Translations under genes and position numbers: made by a program | Assembly (NCBI RefSeq): GCF_000426925.1 | Contig: NZ_KE384681.1 | Location: 16,160-50,186, forward strand | Direction of reading: 5' to 3' | Length of the DNA stretch: 34,027 nucleotides | Source of the DNA: Dolichospermum circinale AWQC310F | GTDB lineage: Bacteria > Cyanobacteriota > Cyanobacteriia > Cyanobacteriales > Nostocaceae | Notes under the pieces: generated by a model | What the model was told of the DNA's origin: nothing | Database searches by the model: none | What the model saw: only the letters and a program-made list of their open reading frames with translations | Shown: positions 1 to 7,410 of the stretch, one piece after another | Layout of the letters: each line of letters starts with the position of its first letter | Position numbering within the stretch: position 1 is the first letter of the stretch

Positions 1-3000
1 GAGTTTACCTTGGGTAAATGCTAATACTAGATTAATTGGACTGCCAGGAGTTTTCAGTTTCGCGTTAACTGTAAAGCTATTGTTGTTGGGAGTATTAATA
101 TTCAGATTGATATTCTGAATTTCCCATGATCCAAATATAGGAATATTTGAAGTACTAACATCGGCTACCATTGAGAAATCAAGACCAGTGGCAGTCTTTT
201 TGACTTTGATGTAATTTCCAGCCTGTAGATCAAATGTGGCGTTTTTGAGGCTGGGAATGGTAAATTTACCCTGAAGTGTGACTTCTTCATTAGTAAAATC
301 GAATTTTACTTGGGCATCTAAAGCTTTAATTTCTAGTAAACCGAGAACAACAAAAGAGGTTTCACCAGGGAGTTTTACAAACCCACCTGTGACGCTAACA
401 CCATTATCACTAATGCCGATATAATCATTGCCGTTAATTGCTACTAGCAACCCATTTCCACCTACTAGGTTTTTGGGTAGTAGCATTGAACCTTGTAGTC
501 TTAGTTGAGGACTACCGTTTGCATCTTCACCAAATGATAAGCCCTCAAAATTAACTTCTATTCCACCAATTAATTTGAACCCAGAGTCACCACTATCACC
601 AGTCTCAGTAATTTTTGCGGTGAGTGTATCTGCATTAAAATCAGTTTCTCCTTTAAATAAAACAGATTTTTGGTCATTTCCCATAGCACTATAAACTTCT
701 GGTCTATCTGTTGCGCTAAGAGGTGTGACCTTAAATGCTGTTATTTTTCCGGTAGCATCTTTTGTGAAGTTTATATTGGCATCGTCAACAAATAATAGTG
801 GTTGAGATATGCCAGCATAATTGTAACTGATAAACCAATCTTTATTTTCAGTGTTTTGTTCAAGATTAATATTTTGAATATTTTCGGGGTTATCTGACGA
901 TAGTTGAATAGTAGTGTTAGGGTTAGAACCATCTAAATTTGTTATTGTTACTCCGTTGCTTATTTGATAAGTAATTGTTCCTTGAGGTAAATTAGGATTA
1001 ATTTCTGCAAATATTGGATAATGATGATCACTTTTTAAAGAATTATATGGTATTTGTTGTCCTTCAGTGTCAAACAGTTGGATCGGGTTCAAACCATAAC
1101 TAATATTTGTCATTATCAGGTCGTGATTATTTTGCCAACCTTTGTAATCTACAAAAACTTGCCTTGTGCCACCTCTGGGTCCCCAAATTTCTCGGTTTTG
1201 TGCAGTATCACCAAGATTAAAATCTCCAAGGATCATAGAATTACTATTTTGAAGCGATGTATCTCTTGTAATTAGATAATGAAATCTATTAAATGGACTA
1301 TTTGGTTCATTGGCGGGATTCTCATTATGCCAAGTAAAAAAAGTGTAATCTTTTGTTCCTTTTGTTGCTGTAAATGTAATTGGAGGACGATAGTATGTCT
1401 CAGGTTTCTTCGGATCTGATGATACCCAAGCATTTAGATAAAGTTGTTGATTATTATCGGAGTACACTGGTTCATCATCTTTATAGAATTGTGGTCCAGA
1501 TGTTAGCGTTTTATATGGTATTCCAAATGGATTTGTATTGTTTTGTACTGTATTTGTTGAAAGTAAATTTCCCAGACTGATATTTTTTCGAGATAAAATA
1601 AGATAGCCAGAACGATTATCAAGATTGGTATACCTTTGATTTACAGCATAAGGATATTCTTGGAGGACAACTTCAACATTCCAAGTATTAGGTAAAGTTT
1701 GATTTAAAAAATTTGCTACTTCTTGTTTTAGGGCTAAAGAATTTGTTGAATTATCAAAATTTGTTGAATTAAACTCTTGTAATACCATTACATCAATACC
1801 GTTCTGAGCAGCAATTTTAGCTATCAGACTTATACGTTTTTTTTGATCAGTTGCTACAATACCAGGTACATTTTGACCAGGATCTCTGTAGAGATTCCAT
1901 GTTCCAACTCTGATGTTATCAGTATTCTCTTCAATCCCAATTTCTTCATTATTTCCCCTAATAACAGTAACCTTATCATTTTCTGCTTTTAACGCTTTCA
2001 ATGCCTCATCACTAAGCGTATTCCCCAACACCAGTTCCGAAAAAATATCCCCTTCATCCCCAGTTGCATCAATTTCATTAATCTGAGAATCAACAAAATG
2101 CCCAATTTCTTCTATTAATACATCAGTAATTTTGGACGTATTACTAGCATATTTGTTAATAAACTCTACAGCCAAATAAACTTTTTGTATATTGTCAGAA
2201 AAAGCCCCATTTCCCCCAGCAATCGCACCACGATTAACAATCTTGATAGTAGGAATATTAGTAAAATTCCCTTCAGCAAAATTATTAAATAACTTATCTG
2301 CTACTTCCCGATTAAAATCAGTACCAAAAGCTGTCTCTAACTTCTGGCTGTACTCTGGATCAAAACGAAACTTGCTGAGATAGTCATAGCTATCCCGTAA
2401 GGCTTGATCTACTATTCCATAGATATCCAACAAGTCCAATTCGCTGTTATTTTGAAGAGTTTCAGCAAAAACAACAGTCAGATTATCCTTAACTTTGGTT
2501 TCATCTAACTGTGTTTCTGGATTTTTAGAAACCTCAACAATAGTTCTACTAATAACTGTATCTGCTACACTCTCAACATGATTACCAAGATTACTGCTCA
2601 CCACAGCATGAATAGGCTGATACTGCTCTAATTCACTGTTGTTATGATTGAAGGGGGTAGATTTTTTTAACCCTCTGTTTGCTGTAAAAAAGGGGCTATT
2701 ATTTATATTGTTATCGAGTAAATTAGTTACGAAGAAAGGAATGATATTATCTGTACTTTTCTGCTTTTGTATATCTACAAATCCACTGTCTAAAGTAGAA
2801 ACTTGTCCATGCTTACTGATTTGAGAACTATCAAAAACTACTGGTGTCGTAATTTGCGACACCTTGGGAGTCAGTCTGAATCCAGAATCATCCACCAATC
2901 CGCCATTTTCCAGGAAATTAGTCAATAAATCTGGATAATTGATTGTTTCCCAAGGAAAACGGAGTTTAGATGTATGGTTTGGTACAGTTTTGAAGTTTTT

Positions 3001-3003
3001 CAT
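1..3003 (-). CDS. Large secreted-type protein with EEIGH module and endonuclease/exonuclease/phosphatase domain (partial, C-terminus missing)
   Basis: Starting from the ATG at 3003, the minus strand is open for all 1001 codons to the window edge, so the stop lies outside. Residues 1-210 are low in recognisable features and have no Sec signal peptide. Residues about 212-358 form a module with EEIGHFVD (298-305) and GDEG (315-318) that recurs in the gene at 30714. Residues about 363-668 look like a DNase I-type EEP domain: TWNL (368-371), VLQE with the presumed metal-binding Glu410, TWHNE (557-561), GDFN (593-596) and SDHH (658-661). The rest is beta-rich and unassigned. EEP proteins cleave phosphodiesters of nucleic acids or other substrates; the substrate here cannot be told. 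I infer an extracellular, metal-dependent nuclease or phosphodiesterase, probably exported by type I secretion through an unseen C-terminal signal. Many EEP proteins of this build in cyanobacteria carry RTX repeats, but that part is not visible. Confidence 0.85.
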   Translation of the reverse strand, partial: MKNFKTVPNHTSKLRFPWETINYPDLLTNFLENGGLVDDSGFRLTPKVSQITTPVVFDSSQISKHGQVSTLDSGFVDIQKQKSTDNIIPFFVTNLLDNNINNSPFFTANRGLKKSTPFNHNNSELEQYQPIHAVVSSNLGNHVESVADTVISRTIVEVSKNPETQLDETKVKDNLTVVFAETLQNNSELDLLDIYGIVDQALRDSYDYLSKFRFDPEYSQKLETAFGTDFNREVADKLFNNFAEGNFTNIPTIKIVNRGAIAGGNGAFSDNIQKVYLAVEFINKYASNTSKITDVLIEEIGHFVDSQINEIDATGDEGDIFSELVLGNTLSDEALKALKAENDKVTVIRGNNEEIGIEENTDNIRVGTWNLYRDPGQNVPGIVATDQKKRISLIAKIAAQNGIDVMVLQEFNSTNFDNSTNSLALKQEVANFLNQTLPNTWNVEVVLQEYPYAVNQRYTNLDNRSGYLILSRKNISLGNLLSTNTVQNNTNPFGIPYKTLTSGPQFYKDDEPVYSDNNQQLYLNAWVSSDPKKPETYYRPPITFTATKGTKDYTFFTWHNENPANEPNSPFNRFHYLITRDTSLQNSNSMILGDFNLGDTAQNREIWGPRGGTRQVFVDYKGWQNNHDLIMTNISYGLNPIQLFDTEGQQIPYNSLKSDHHYPIFAEINPNLPQGTITYQISNGVTITNLDGSNPNTTIQLSSDNPENIQNINLEQNTENKDWFISYNYAGISQPLLFVDDANINFTKDATGKITAFKVTPLSATDRPEVYSAMGNDQKSVLFKGETDFNADTLTAKITETGDSGDSGFKLIGGIEVNFEGLSFGEDANGSPQLRLQGSMLLPKNLVGGNGLLVAINGNDYIGISDNGVSVTGGFVKLPGETSFVVLGLLEIKALDAQVKFDFTNEEVTLQGKFTIPSLKNATFDLQAGNYIKVKKTATGLDFSMVADVSTSNIPIFGSWEIQNINLNINTPNNNSFTVNAKLKTPGSPINLVLAFTQGKL

Positions 3004-3270
3004 GATACACTCTTTTACTTTAATTAGCATATACCCAATCTACCAAACCATGTACTAACTTCCGTACTGAGAAACACTGACTTCATCTGACTTCATCTGA
3101 CTTGAGAGCTAATTTTGACACCAAAAAACAAAACAACCATTGTCATCTATCTAAAGATAGATTTACATGACGCACTGATTATGAGAAGATATCACTCATA
3201 ACATCTGAAATTTAGTCAAATCTGCCTGAAAAAGTGGATTATTGCCGTCTCTATGTAAATTATTTATAAT
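3004..3270. other. Divergent intergenic region with short direct repeat
   Basis: This 267-bp stretch separates the minus-strand EEP gene from the plus-strand HTH/NB-ARC gene, so it should hold both promoters. It has a 10-bp direct repeat (cttcatctga twice, near 3080-3101) and the perfect palindrome listed separately at 3145-3162. I could not fix a convincing -35/-10 pair for either gene. Confidence 0.5.
3145..3162. repeat. Perfect 18-bp palindrome with TAAA centre
   Basis: ATCTATCT and AGATAGAT flank a central AA, which gives a stem of seven base pairs around a TAAA loop. It lies in the divergent promoter region and could be an operator for the adjacent HTH gene. Similar CTAAAG-centred palindromes at 8437-8454, 8481-8496 and 24047-24064 make a dispersed hairpin element at least as likely. 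Confidence 0.6.
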
Positions 3271-3561
3271 ATGCGAAAGTCAATTAAAGTAAGTAATGAC
3301 CGTATTCAACAGGTTAATATGGCACTTAGATTTAATGGCTACCCCAGCCAAAGAGCTTTAGCTTATGATAGCGGATTGTCCCTATCTACAATTAGTAATT
3401 TCCTGACTGGTAAACCTGTTAGTTATACAAGCTTTGAAGAACTGTGTCGTAAATTAAATCTAGATTGGCAAGAAATTACTACCAGTGTTCAAGTAATATC
3501 TACCCCCCCCCCGCATACGCACAAATACGCAAAAAAAAACCAAATGCAAATCAATTTCTAG
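3271..3561 (+). CDS. N-terminal HTH part of a frameshifted HTH/NB-ARC STAND-type gene
   Basis: This is a 96-residue frame with ATG at 3271. Residues about 8-70 form a Cro/XRE-like helix-turn-helix: the segment SQRALAYDSGLSLSTISNFL reads as the two recognition helices, and LCRKLNLDWQEI ends the domain. This N-terminus is typical of a cyanobacterial family that continues straight into an NB-ARC ATPase domain. Here the frame runs through C10 (3503-3512) and A9 (3531-3539) and stops at 3559-3561, while the NB-ARC part continues in another frame. The last 20 or so residues (after VQVIST) are probably an out-of-frame tail. Three explanations fit: a broken gene, a phase-variable gene, or one that uses -1 frameshifting or transcript slippage. 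A separate short HTH protein could also be made. Confidence 0.75.
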   Translation: MRKSIKVSNDRIQQVNMALRFNGYPSQRALAYDSGLSLSTISNFLTGKPVSYTSFEELCRKLNLDWQEITTSVQVISTPPPHTHKYAKKNQMQINF

Positions 3562-4517
3562 ACTGGGGAACTGCAATTGATATTTCAGAATTTTACGGAT
3601 ATAGCCAAGAACTGACACAATTACAGTCATGGATTTTACAAGATGGTTGTCGTGTACTGGGATTATTCGGTATGGGTGGAGTTGGAAAAACAACTTTAGC
3701 CACCCAACTAGCAAAACAAATTCAAGATCAATTTGATTACGTTTTTTGGCGTTCTGTGCCTACTATCTTGTCTTTTGATGAGATGATTACTGATATGCTA
3801 TCTTTGATGTCCAATTACAAGGAAAGTAAACCCAATATTAATCGAATTATCCATTATTTGCGTAGTTATCGTTGTCTGATTATCTTGGATGACATCGAAA
3901 TAGTTTTAGACAAGTTTGATAGCGAATATAATCATATTATCCAAATAATTGCGGAAACTAATCATCAAAGCTGTCTAATTTTCACCAGTCGAAATCAACC
4001 CATTGAAATCAGCTTACTGGAAAACTGGTCATCCTCAGTGCGTTCTTTCAGATTGTTTGGTTCTTTTAAAGCAGCGTTTTCCTTGATACAATCACAACAA
4101 CTATTGGGGACAGAACAACAAAAATATGATTTATGCAATTTATATGGTAATAATCCTTTAAAAATTCAAATTGCTGTTAATGCTATCATGAAATTATTTA
4201 ATGGTGATATTAACAAATATCTAGCACAGAATACCCTATTAGTCAGCTATCATTTTCACAGGTTGCTAGAACAACAGTTAAATTGTCTCTGTGATCTAGA
4301 AAAGCAAATCATGTACTATTTGGCAACTAAGTCGCAATTAACAACAATTACTGATTTAGCAAATATATTACCTCATATTTCTAGATCCCATTTTTGGCAA
4401 GCAATAGAAAGGCTACATTTACGCTCTTTAATTCAGGAAAAAGCAGGTCAATATACTTTGCAACCTGTAGTTATGGAGTACGTTATGGAACAATTTAAAC
4501 CAAAACCTGTATTATAA
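3465..4517 (+). CDS. NB-ARC ATPase part of the frameshifted HTH/NB-ARC gene
   Basis: The open frame begins at a TTG inside the HTH region, so its first 20-30 residues are not expected to be real. The first in-frame ATG falls within the Walker A motif, which rules out a sensible independent start and argues that this is the second half of the gene at 3271. From NQFLDWGTAIDISEFYGYSQEL onward it matches the NB-ARC entry region of the cyanobacterial HTH/NB-ARC family. Visible motifs are Walker A GMGGVGKTT (69-77), Walker B-like CLIILDD, a sensor-like LIFTSRN, and NNPLKI at the place of the GLPL motif. A winged-helix-like segment follows, ending near VVMEYVMEQF. STAND ATPases of this kind are signalling switches. 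Family members usually carry WD40 or other C-terminal sensor repeats; this one stops just after the winged helix, so it is a short form or truncated. Confidence 0.75.
   Translation: MARNYYQCSSNIYPPPAYAQIRKKKPNANQFLDWGTAIDISEFYGYSQELTQLQSWILQDGCRVLGLFGMGGVGKTTLATQLAKQIQDQFDYVFWRSVPTILSFDEMITDMLSLMSNYKESKPNINRIIHYLRSYRCLIILDDIEIVLDKFDSEYNHIIQIIAETNHQSCLIFTSRNQPIEISLLENWSSSVRSFRLFGSFKAAFSLIQSQQLLGTEQQKYDLCNLYGNNPLKIQIAVNAIMKLFNGDINKYLAQNTLLVSYHFHRLLEQQLNCLCDLEKQIMYYLATKSQLTTITDLANILPHISRSHFWQAIERLHLRSLIQEKAGQYTLQPVVMEYVMEQFKPKPVL
3503..3540 (+). promoter_or_regulatory. Homopolymer pair with A_AAA_AAC slippery heptamer (frame-switch site)
   Basis: C10 spans 3503-3512 and A9 spans 3531-3539, followed by C at 3540. 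In the HTH frame the codons here are GCA AAA AAA AAC, so the last seven bases form A_AAA_AAC, a canonical X_XXY_YYZ slippery site. A -1 slip moves the ribosome exactly into the NB-ARC frame. One extra A or C in the transcript or the gene would do the same. The layout is plain in the sequence; its use is inference, and an assembly error in either run is a real alternative. Confidence 0.6.
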
Positions 4518-4559
4518 TTTGTGAATAAAAAATGAACCTATAGTAACCCGATTTGAATC

Positions 4560-4683
4560 ATACTTTTTGTAGTATAATGCTATTCATGCCCTAAAAATTA
4601 TCAATCATAGCTACACAGACAAAACCCGTCTGCGTGGGTTATTTCACCAATCACGCAGTAGCAAATTATATTGCCTAGACGGG
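4560..4683. terminator. Structured convergent intergenic region (hairpins between NB-ARC gene and lepB)
   Basis: The two flanking genes end towards each other. ATACT/AGTAT (4560-4564/4571-4575) forms a small hairpin. A larger nested one pairs CCCGTC (4625-4630) with GACGGG (4678-4683) and CTGCGTG (4630-4636) with CACGCAG (4652-4658). No strong T-tract follows, so a bidirectional terminator or processing structure is likely but unproven. Confidence 0.4.
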
Positions 4684-4714
4684 ACTTAATTTCCAGAGGG
4701 GTGTAGAAGCCAAA

Positions 4715-5287
4715 CTAGAGTACGCCAATGCGGTTAAGAGGCCAAAAGCGAAATGTGGCGCGGCCAATCAGATTTTCACTAGGGACAAAACCCCAGTAGC
4801 GAGAATCATTACTATCATTCCGGTTATCTCCCATGACGAAAAATGCCCCTTCTGGGACTTGAATTTCTGGAAATGGAAGATTTGGTGGTTCAGCGATGTA
4901 GTCTTCTATTAAAGGTTGACCGTTGAGGTAAACTAGTCCTTGGGAAATGCTAATTACTGCTCCTGGTTCACCAATTACCCGTTTAATAAAGGCTTGGCTT
5001 TGAGGATATCCCCGTTTTTGTAATTCTGGTGGTGAGTTAAAAACAACAATATCACCGATTTTGGGAGGATGAAAACGGTATGATACTTTTTCTACCACCA
5101 AGCGATCGCCTGTATGTAAAGTAGGATACATTGATGCGGAGGGAATTAAGCGTGGTTCAGCGATAAAAGTCCGAATTAAAAGTGCTAAACTCAGGGCAAT
5201 AGCTATTAAAACTAAATTTTCCTGCCAACCACTCCATATTTTTGCTGGTGAAGAAGTGTCTTTTATATTACTTTCGTCAGGAGTCAT
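4715..5287 (-). CDS. lepB: Signal peptidase I
   Basis: This 190-residue protein starts at the ATG at 5287. It removes Sec and Tat signal peptides at the outer face of the plasma or thylakoid membrane. One N-terminal membrane segment (about 24-42) is followed by the catalytic serine box PSASMYPTLHTGD (about 49-61). The catalytic lysine lies in FIKRVIGEPG, and the late box GDNRNDSNDSRYWG is intact. Length and single-anchor layout fit cyanobacterial LepB proteins, which often come as two paralogues; which one this is cannot be told. The grpE-like gene lies 70 bp upstream on the same strand, so cotranscription is possible. Confidence 0.95.
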   Translation of the reverse strand: MTPDESNIKDTSSPAKIWSGWQENLVLIAIALSLALLIRTFIAEPRLIPSASMYPTLHTGDRLVVEKVSYRFHPPKIGDIVVFNSPPELQKRGYPQSQAFIKRVIGEPGAVISISQGLVYLNGQPLIEDYIAEPPNLPFPEIQVPEGAFFVMGDNRNDSNDSRYWGFVPSENLIGRATFRFWPLNRIGVL

Positions 5288-5357
5288 AGTTAATAGTTAA
5301 CAGTGTAAGTAAGAGTACAAGGGAATTGCAGGGAACAGAAGCGATTTTATTTTCCAA

Positions 5358-5867
5358 TTACTCATTATCTTTTTCCTCATTACCATGATTTGATTTAGCG
5401 GTAATGACTTCTGCGGGACGGAGGACTTTTTCACCCCAATAAAATCCGCGACGGACGATTTTAGTAATTGTTTGGTCTGGGATATCTGTTCTCTCCTCCT
5501 GGTCAATAACCCGACATAAGTTAAGATCTGGTTCTGTTCCTGCTTGTAATTCTATAGGTAGAAGTTGGCGTTTTCTTAATATACCGATAAACTTGCGATT
5601 GACTGCACTTATAGAGTTAGGTAGACTGGCTGTAAATTCTGGACTCTGGTGGGGATTGTTCTCTAGATAGTATAATAGAGCTTCTAGGGCATCGGCAACT
5701 TCTAAAAGTTCTAAGAATAAATCTTTAGTTTGGGCTGTGGTTTGGGTTTGCTGTTCTTTTAAAGATTTCCGTAAGGAAACATTGTCTTTTTCAAGAGTGC
5801 TGAGTTTTTGTACGAGTAAATTTCGTACCTCTAGGCTAATTAGATACTTTGGGGATGAGTCAGACAC
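5358..5867 (-). CDS. Divergent GrpE-family nucleotide exchange factor
   Basis: This 169-residue protein appears to start with GTG at 5867, since no better in-frame ATG fits. Residues about 12-60 are a long amphipathic helix or coiled coil, as in GrpE dimers. The C-terminal part follows the GrpE beta-domain pattern: RVIDQEERTDIPDQTITKIV and then RRGFYWGEKVLRPAEVI. GrpE releases ADP and substrate from DnaK. The protein is clearly diverged from the standard GrpE (in the core helices and the usual FDP-HEAV motif), so it may be a second, specialised exchange factor. It lies upstream of lepB on the same strand and about 8 kb from dnaK. The family is fairly sure; the partner DnaK is not. Confidence 0.75.
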   Translation of the reverse strand: MSDSSPKYLISLEVRNLLVQKLSTLEKDNVSLRKSLKEQQTQTTAQTKDLFLELLEVADALEALLYYLENNPHQSPEFTASLPNSISAVNRKFIGILRKRQLLPIELQAGTEPDLNLCRVIDQEERTDIPDQTITKIVRRGFYWGEKVLRPAEVITAKSNHGNEEKDNE

Positions 5868-6089
5868 GGGAAATCTCTTTAGATACCATACTTAATACTT
5901 TATCGGCTTCAAGACTAAACACTGTAGCAACTCATGATCAAAAAAAGATAGCTATGATATTGACAAGATTAGGTTAATAGTGTTTAATTTTTCCATGAGT
6001 AGGGCAGGCGAGATGCCCACAGGTAGGGCAGGCAAGATGCCCACCCCACAAGATTTGATCATCTTTTCTGCTTTTACCCGCTACAAACC
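5868..6089. repeat. Intergenic tandem repeat (gtagggcaggcgagatgcccac x2)
   Basis: Two 22-bp copies at 5999-6020 and 6023-6044 differ at one base (gcgag/gcaag). The inner parts gggca and tgccc can pair, so each copy is a small hairpin. This is a commonly seen interspersed sequence in Nostocales. The rest of the gap between grpE-like and txlA shows no gene. Confidence 0.7.
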
Positions 6090-6656
6090 CTAATTTACAA
6101 CTTGGCTACCGTGACTACGAGGATCATCTTGATTAGTTTCTGTTGCGACTGGGGCGGAAAATTGGGAAGTTGTGCCACGACCTTGAATATGGGGAAGGGT
6201 AGCGCCCATAATTAAGGCCTCTAAATTACTGGCCATGATAGTGCGGGGGATATCCCCAATACTTTCGCCTCTGGTTTCCCCTTGTTTATCTAAAAATACA
6301 AAGTGGGGAATGCCATCTACGCGATATTTGAGCATTTCTGGCAACCATTTGGTATTATCAACATTCAACATCACAAAATTCAGGTTTTTATCATACTGTT
6401 GTCTGAGTTTGGCTATGTCCGGTGTCATTTTTTGACAAACTGTACACCAGTTAGCGTAAAATTCCACAAGAGAGGGTTTTCCGTTATTGACAGCTACTTC
6501 TAAGGGAATAGAAGTTTGATCTAATTCTGCCAGGGAAACTGAGGTAGAATCTGTCTTGAGTCCCAAAAACAGCGCAACTCCCAGCAGGGTAGCTACAATG
6601 ACAATTAGGAAGTTTCTGAGGCGGTTACTAGAATTTAGAGGGGCTTCGGTACTCAT
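6090..6656 (-). CDS. txlA: Membrane-anchored thioredoxin-like protein TxlA (HCF164-type)
   Basis: This 188-residue protein starts at the ATG at 6656; a TTG two codons upstream is less likely. One N-terminal membrane anchor (about residues 14-32) is followed by a thioredoxin fold carrying the redox motif WCTVC within FYANWCTVCQKMTPD. Later thioredoxin features include the cis-Pro region GIPHFVFLDKQG. The low-complexity C-terminal tail is rich in Ser, Gln and Asn. TxlA and its chloroplast counterpart HCF164 pass reducing power across the thylakoid membrane and are needed for cytochrome b6f or photosystem biogenesis. It diverges from the NIL/ferredoxin gene at 6717 over a 60-bp shared promoter region. 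Confidence 0.88.
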   Translation of the reverse strand: MSTEAPLNSSNRLRNFLIVIVATLLGVALFLGLKTDSTSVSLAELDQTSIPLEVAVNNGKPSLVEFYANWCTVCQKMTPDIAKLRQQYDKNLNFVMLNVDNTKWLPEMLKYRVDGIPHFVFLDKQGETRGESIGDIPRTIMASNLEALIMGATLPHIQGRGTTSQFSAPVATETNQDDPRSHGSQVVN

Positions 6657-6716
6657 AATCAATTTATTAAGACTTATTAATTCAAATCATCATCTAGTTT
6701 ACTGTTTTCCCAGCTA

Positions 6717-7121
6717 ATGAAAAAAAGAGTTACCCTGACTTTTCCTAAACGCGCAATTCAAATGCCCGTGACTTACCGACTAGCAAAGGATTTTAATGTG
6801 GCTGCGAATATTATCCGCGCCCAAGTTGCCCCTAATCAAATCGGTAAGTTGGTGGTAGAATTATTAGGGGATATTGATCAGTTAGATGCAGCAATTGAAT
6901 GGATGAGATCCCAACATATTCATGTTTCCCTGGGTTTAGGTGAAATTGTCATTGATGAGGATCTATGCGTTCATTGTGGTTTATGTACCGGTGTTTGTCC
7001 TACGGAAGCTCTAACTATTAATCCAGAAACGTATAAACTCGCTTTCGTGCGATCGCGTTGTATTGTGTGTGAACAATGTATTTCTACTTGTCCTGTACAG
7101 GCTATTTCAACTAGTCTTTAA
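6717..7121 (+). CDS. NIL domain / 2[4Fe-4S] ferredoxin protein
   Basis: This 134-residue protein starts with ATG at 6717. Residues about 1-75 form a NIL domain (ferredoxin-like fold first seen at the C-terminus of methionine ABC transporters). Residues about 80-130 form a bacterial two-cluster ferredoxin: CVHCGLCTGVCP and CIVCEQCISTCP, each with CxxCxxCxxxCP. It should be a soluble electron carrier, with the NIL part perhaps binding a small ligand such as a sulfur amino acid. The divergent neighbour txlA suggests, without proving, a link to redox or cofactor assembly. Similar short NIL-ferredoxins occur widely in cyanobacteria, and the substrate is unknown to me. Confidence 0.88.
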   Translation: MKKRVTLTFPKRAIQMPVTYRLAKDFNVAANIIRAQVAPNQIGKLVVELLGDIDQLDAAIEWMRSQHIHVSLGLGEIVIDEDLCVHCGLCTGVCPTEALTINPETYKLAFVRSRCIVCEQCISTCPVQAISTSL

Positions 7122-7410
7122 AGATATTTAAATATTATGATATAGCAATTCTATTTGAATTAACGGACTACTCCAGACACAGAGATCACAGAGGTATAAA
7201 AAAAATGGCATTGGTGAATAAAAGTATGAATTTACCTCACGCAAAGGCGCAAAGGCGCAAAGAGTAAGAATTTGAGAAGGGGAATTTTTGATTTTCGCAA
7301 CTAATTCAGCAATGCTTATAAACTCATCTGCGTCAATTTGCGTTTATTTGCGTTTAAATTCCCGATTCTTATTTTATTTGAAATTACTATATTGCTAATT
7401 GTTTTTACTT
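7122..7410. repeat. Intergenic region with CGCAAAGG tandem repeats
   Basis: CGCAAAGG is repeated almost three times at 7240-7262. An opposite-sense, looser run (gcgtcaatttgcgtttattt, from 7330) lies nearby. The segment near 7166-7194 (actccagacacagagatcac) resembles one at 30435-30456. These are dispersed Nostocales repeats; no gene is visible. A TTG at 7399 is open into the next gene, but the ATG at 7411 is preferred. Confidence 0.6.

Noticed and set aside
3145-3162. Palindrome as the operator of the HTH protein
   Set aside because: Not excluded, but the same TAAA-centred form occurs at several places unrelated to HTH genes, so I did not call it an operator.
7399-7410. TTG start of the CHAD gene
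   Set aside because: ATG at 7411 gives a normal N-terminus and the extra four residues add nothing.
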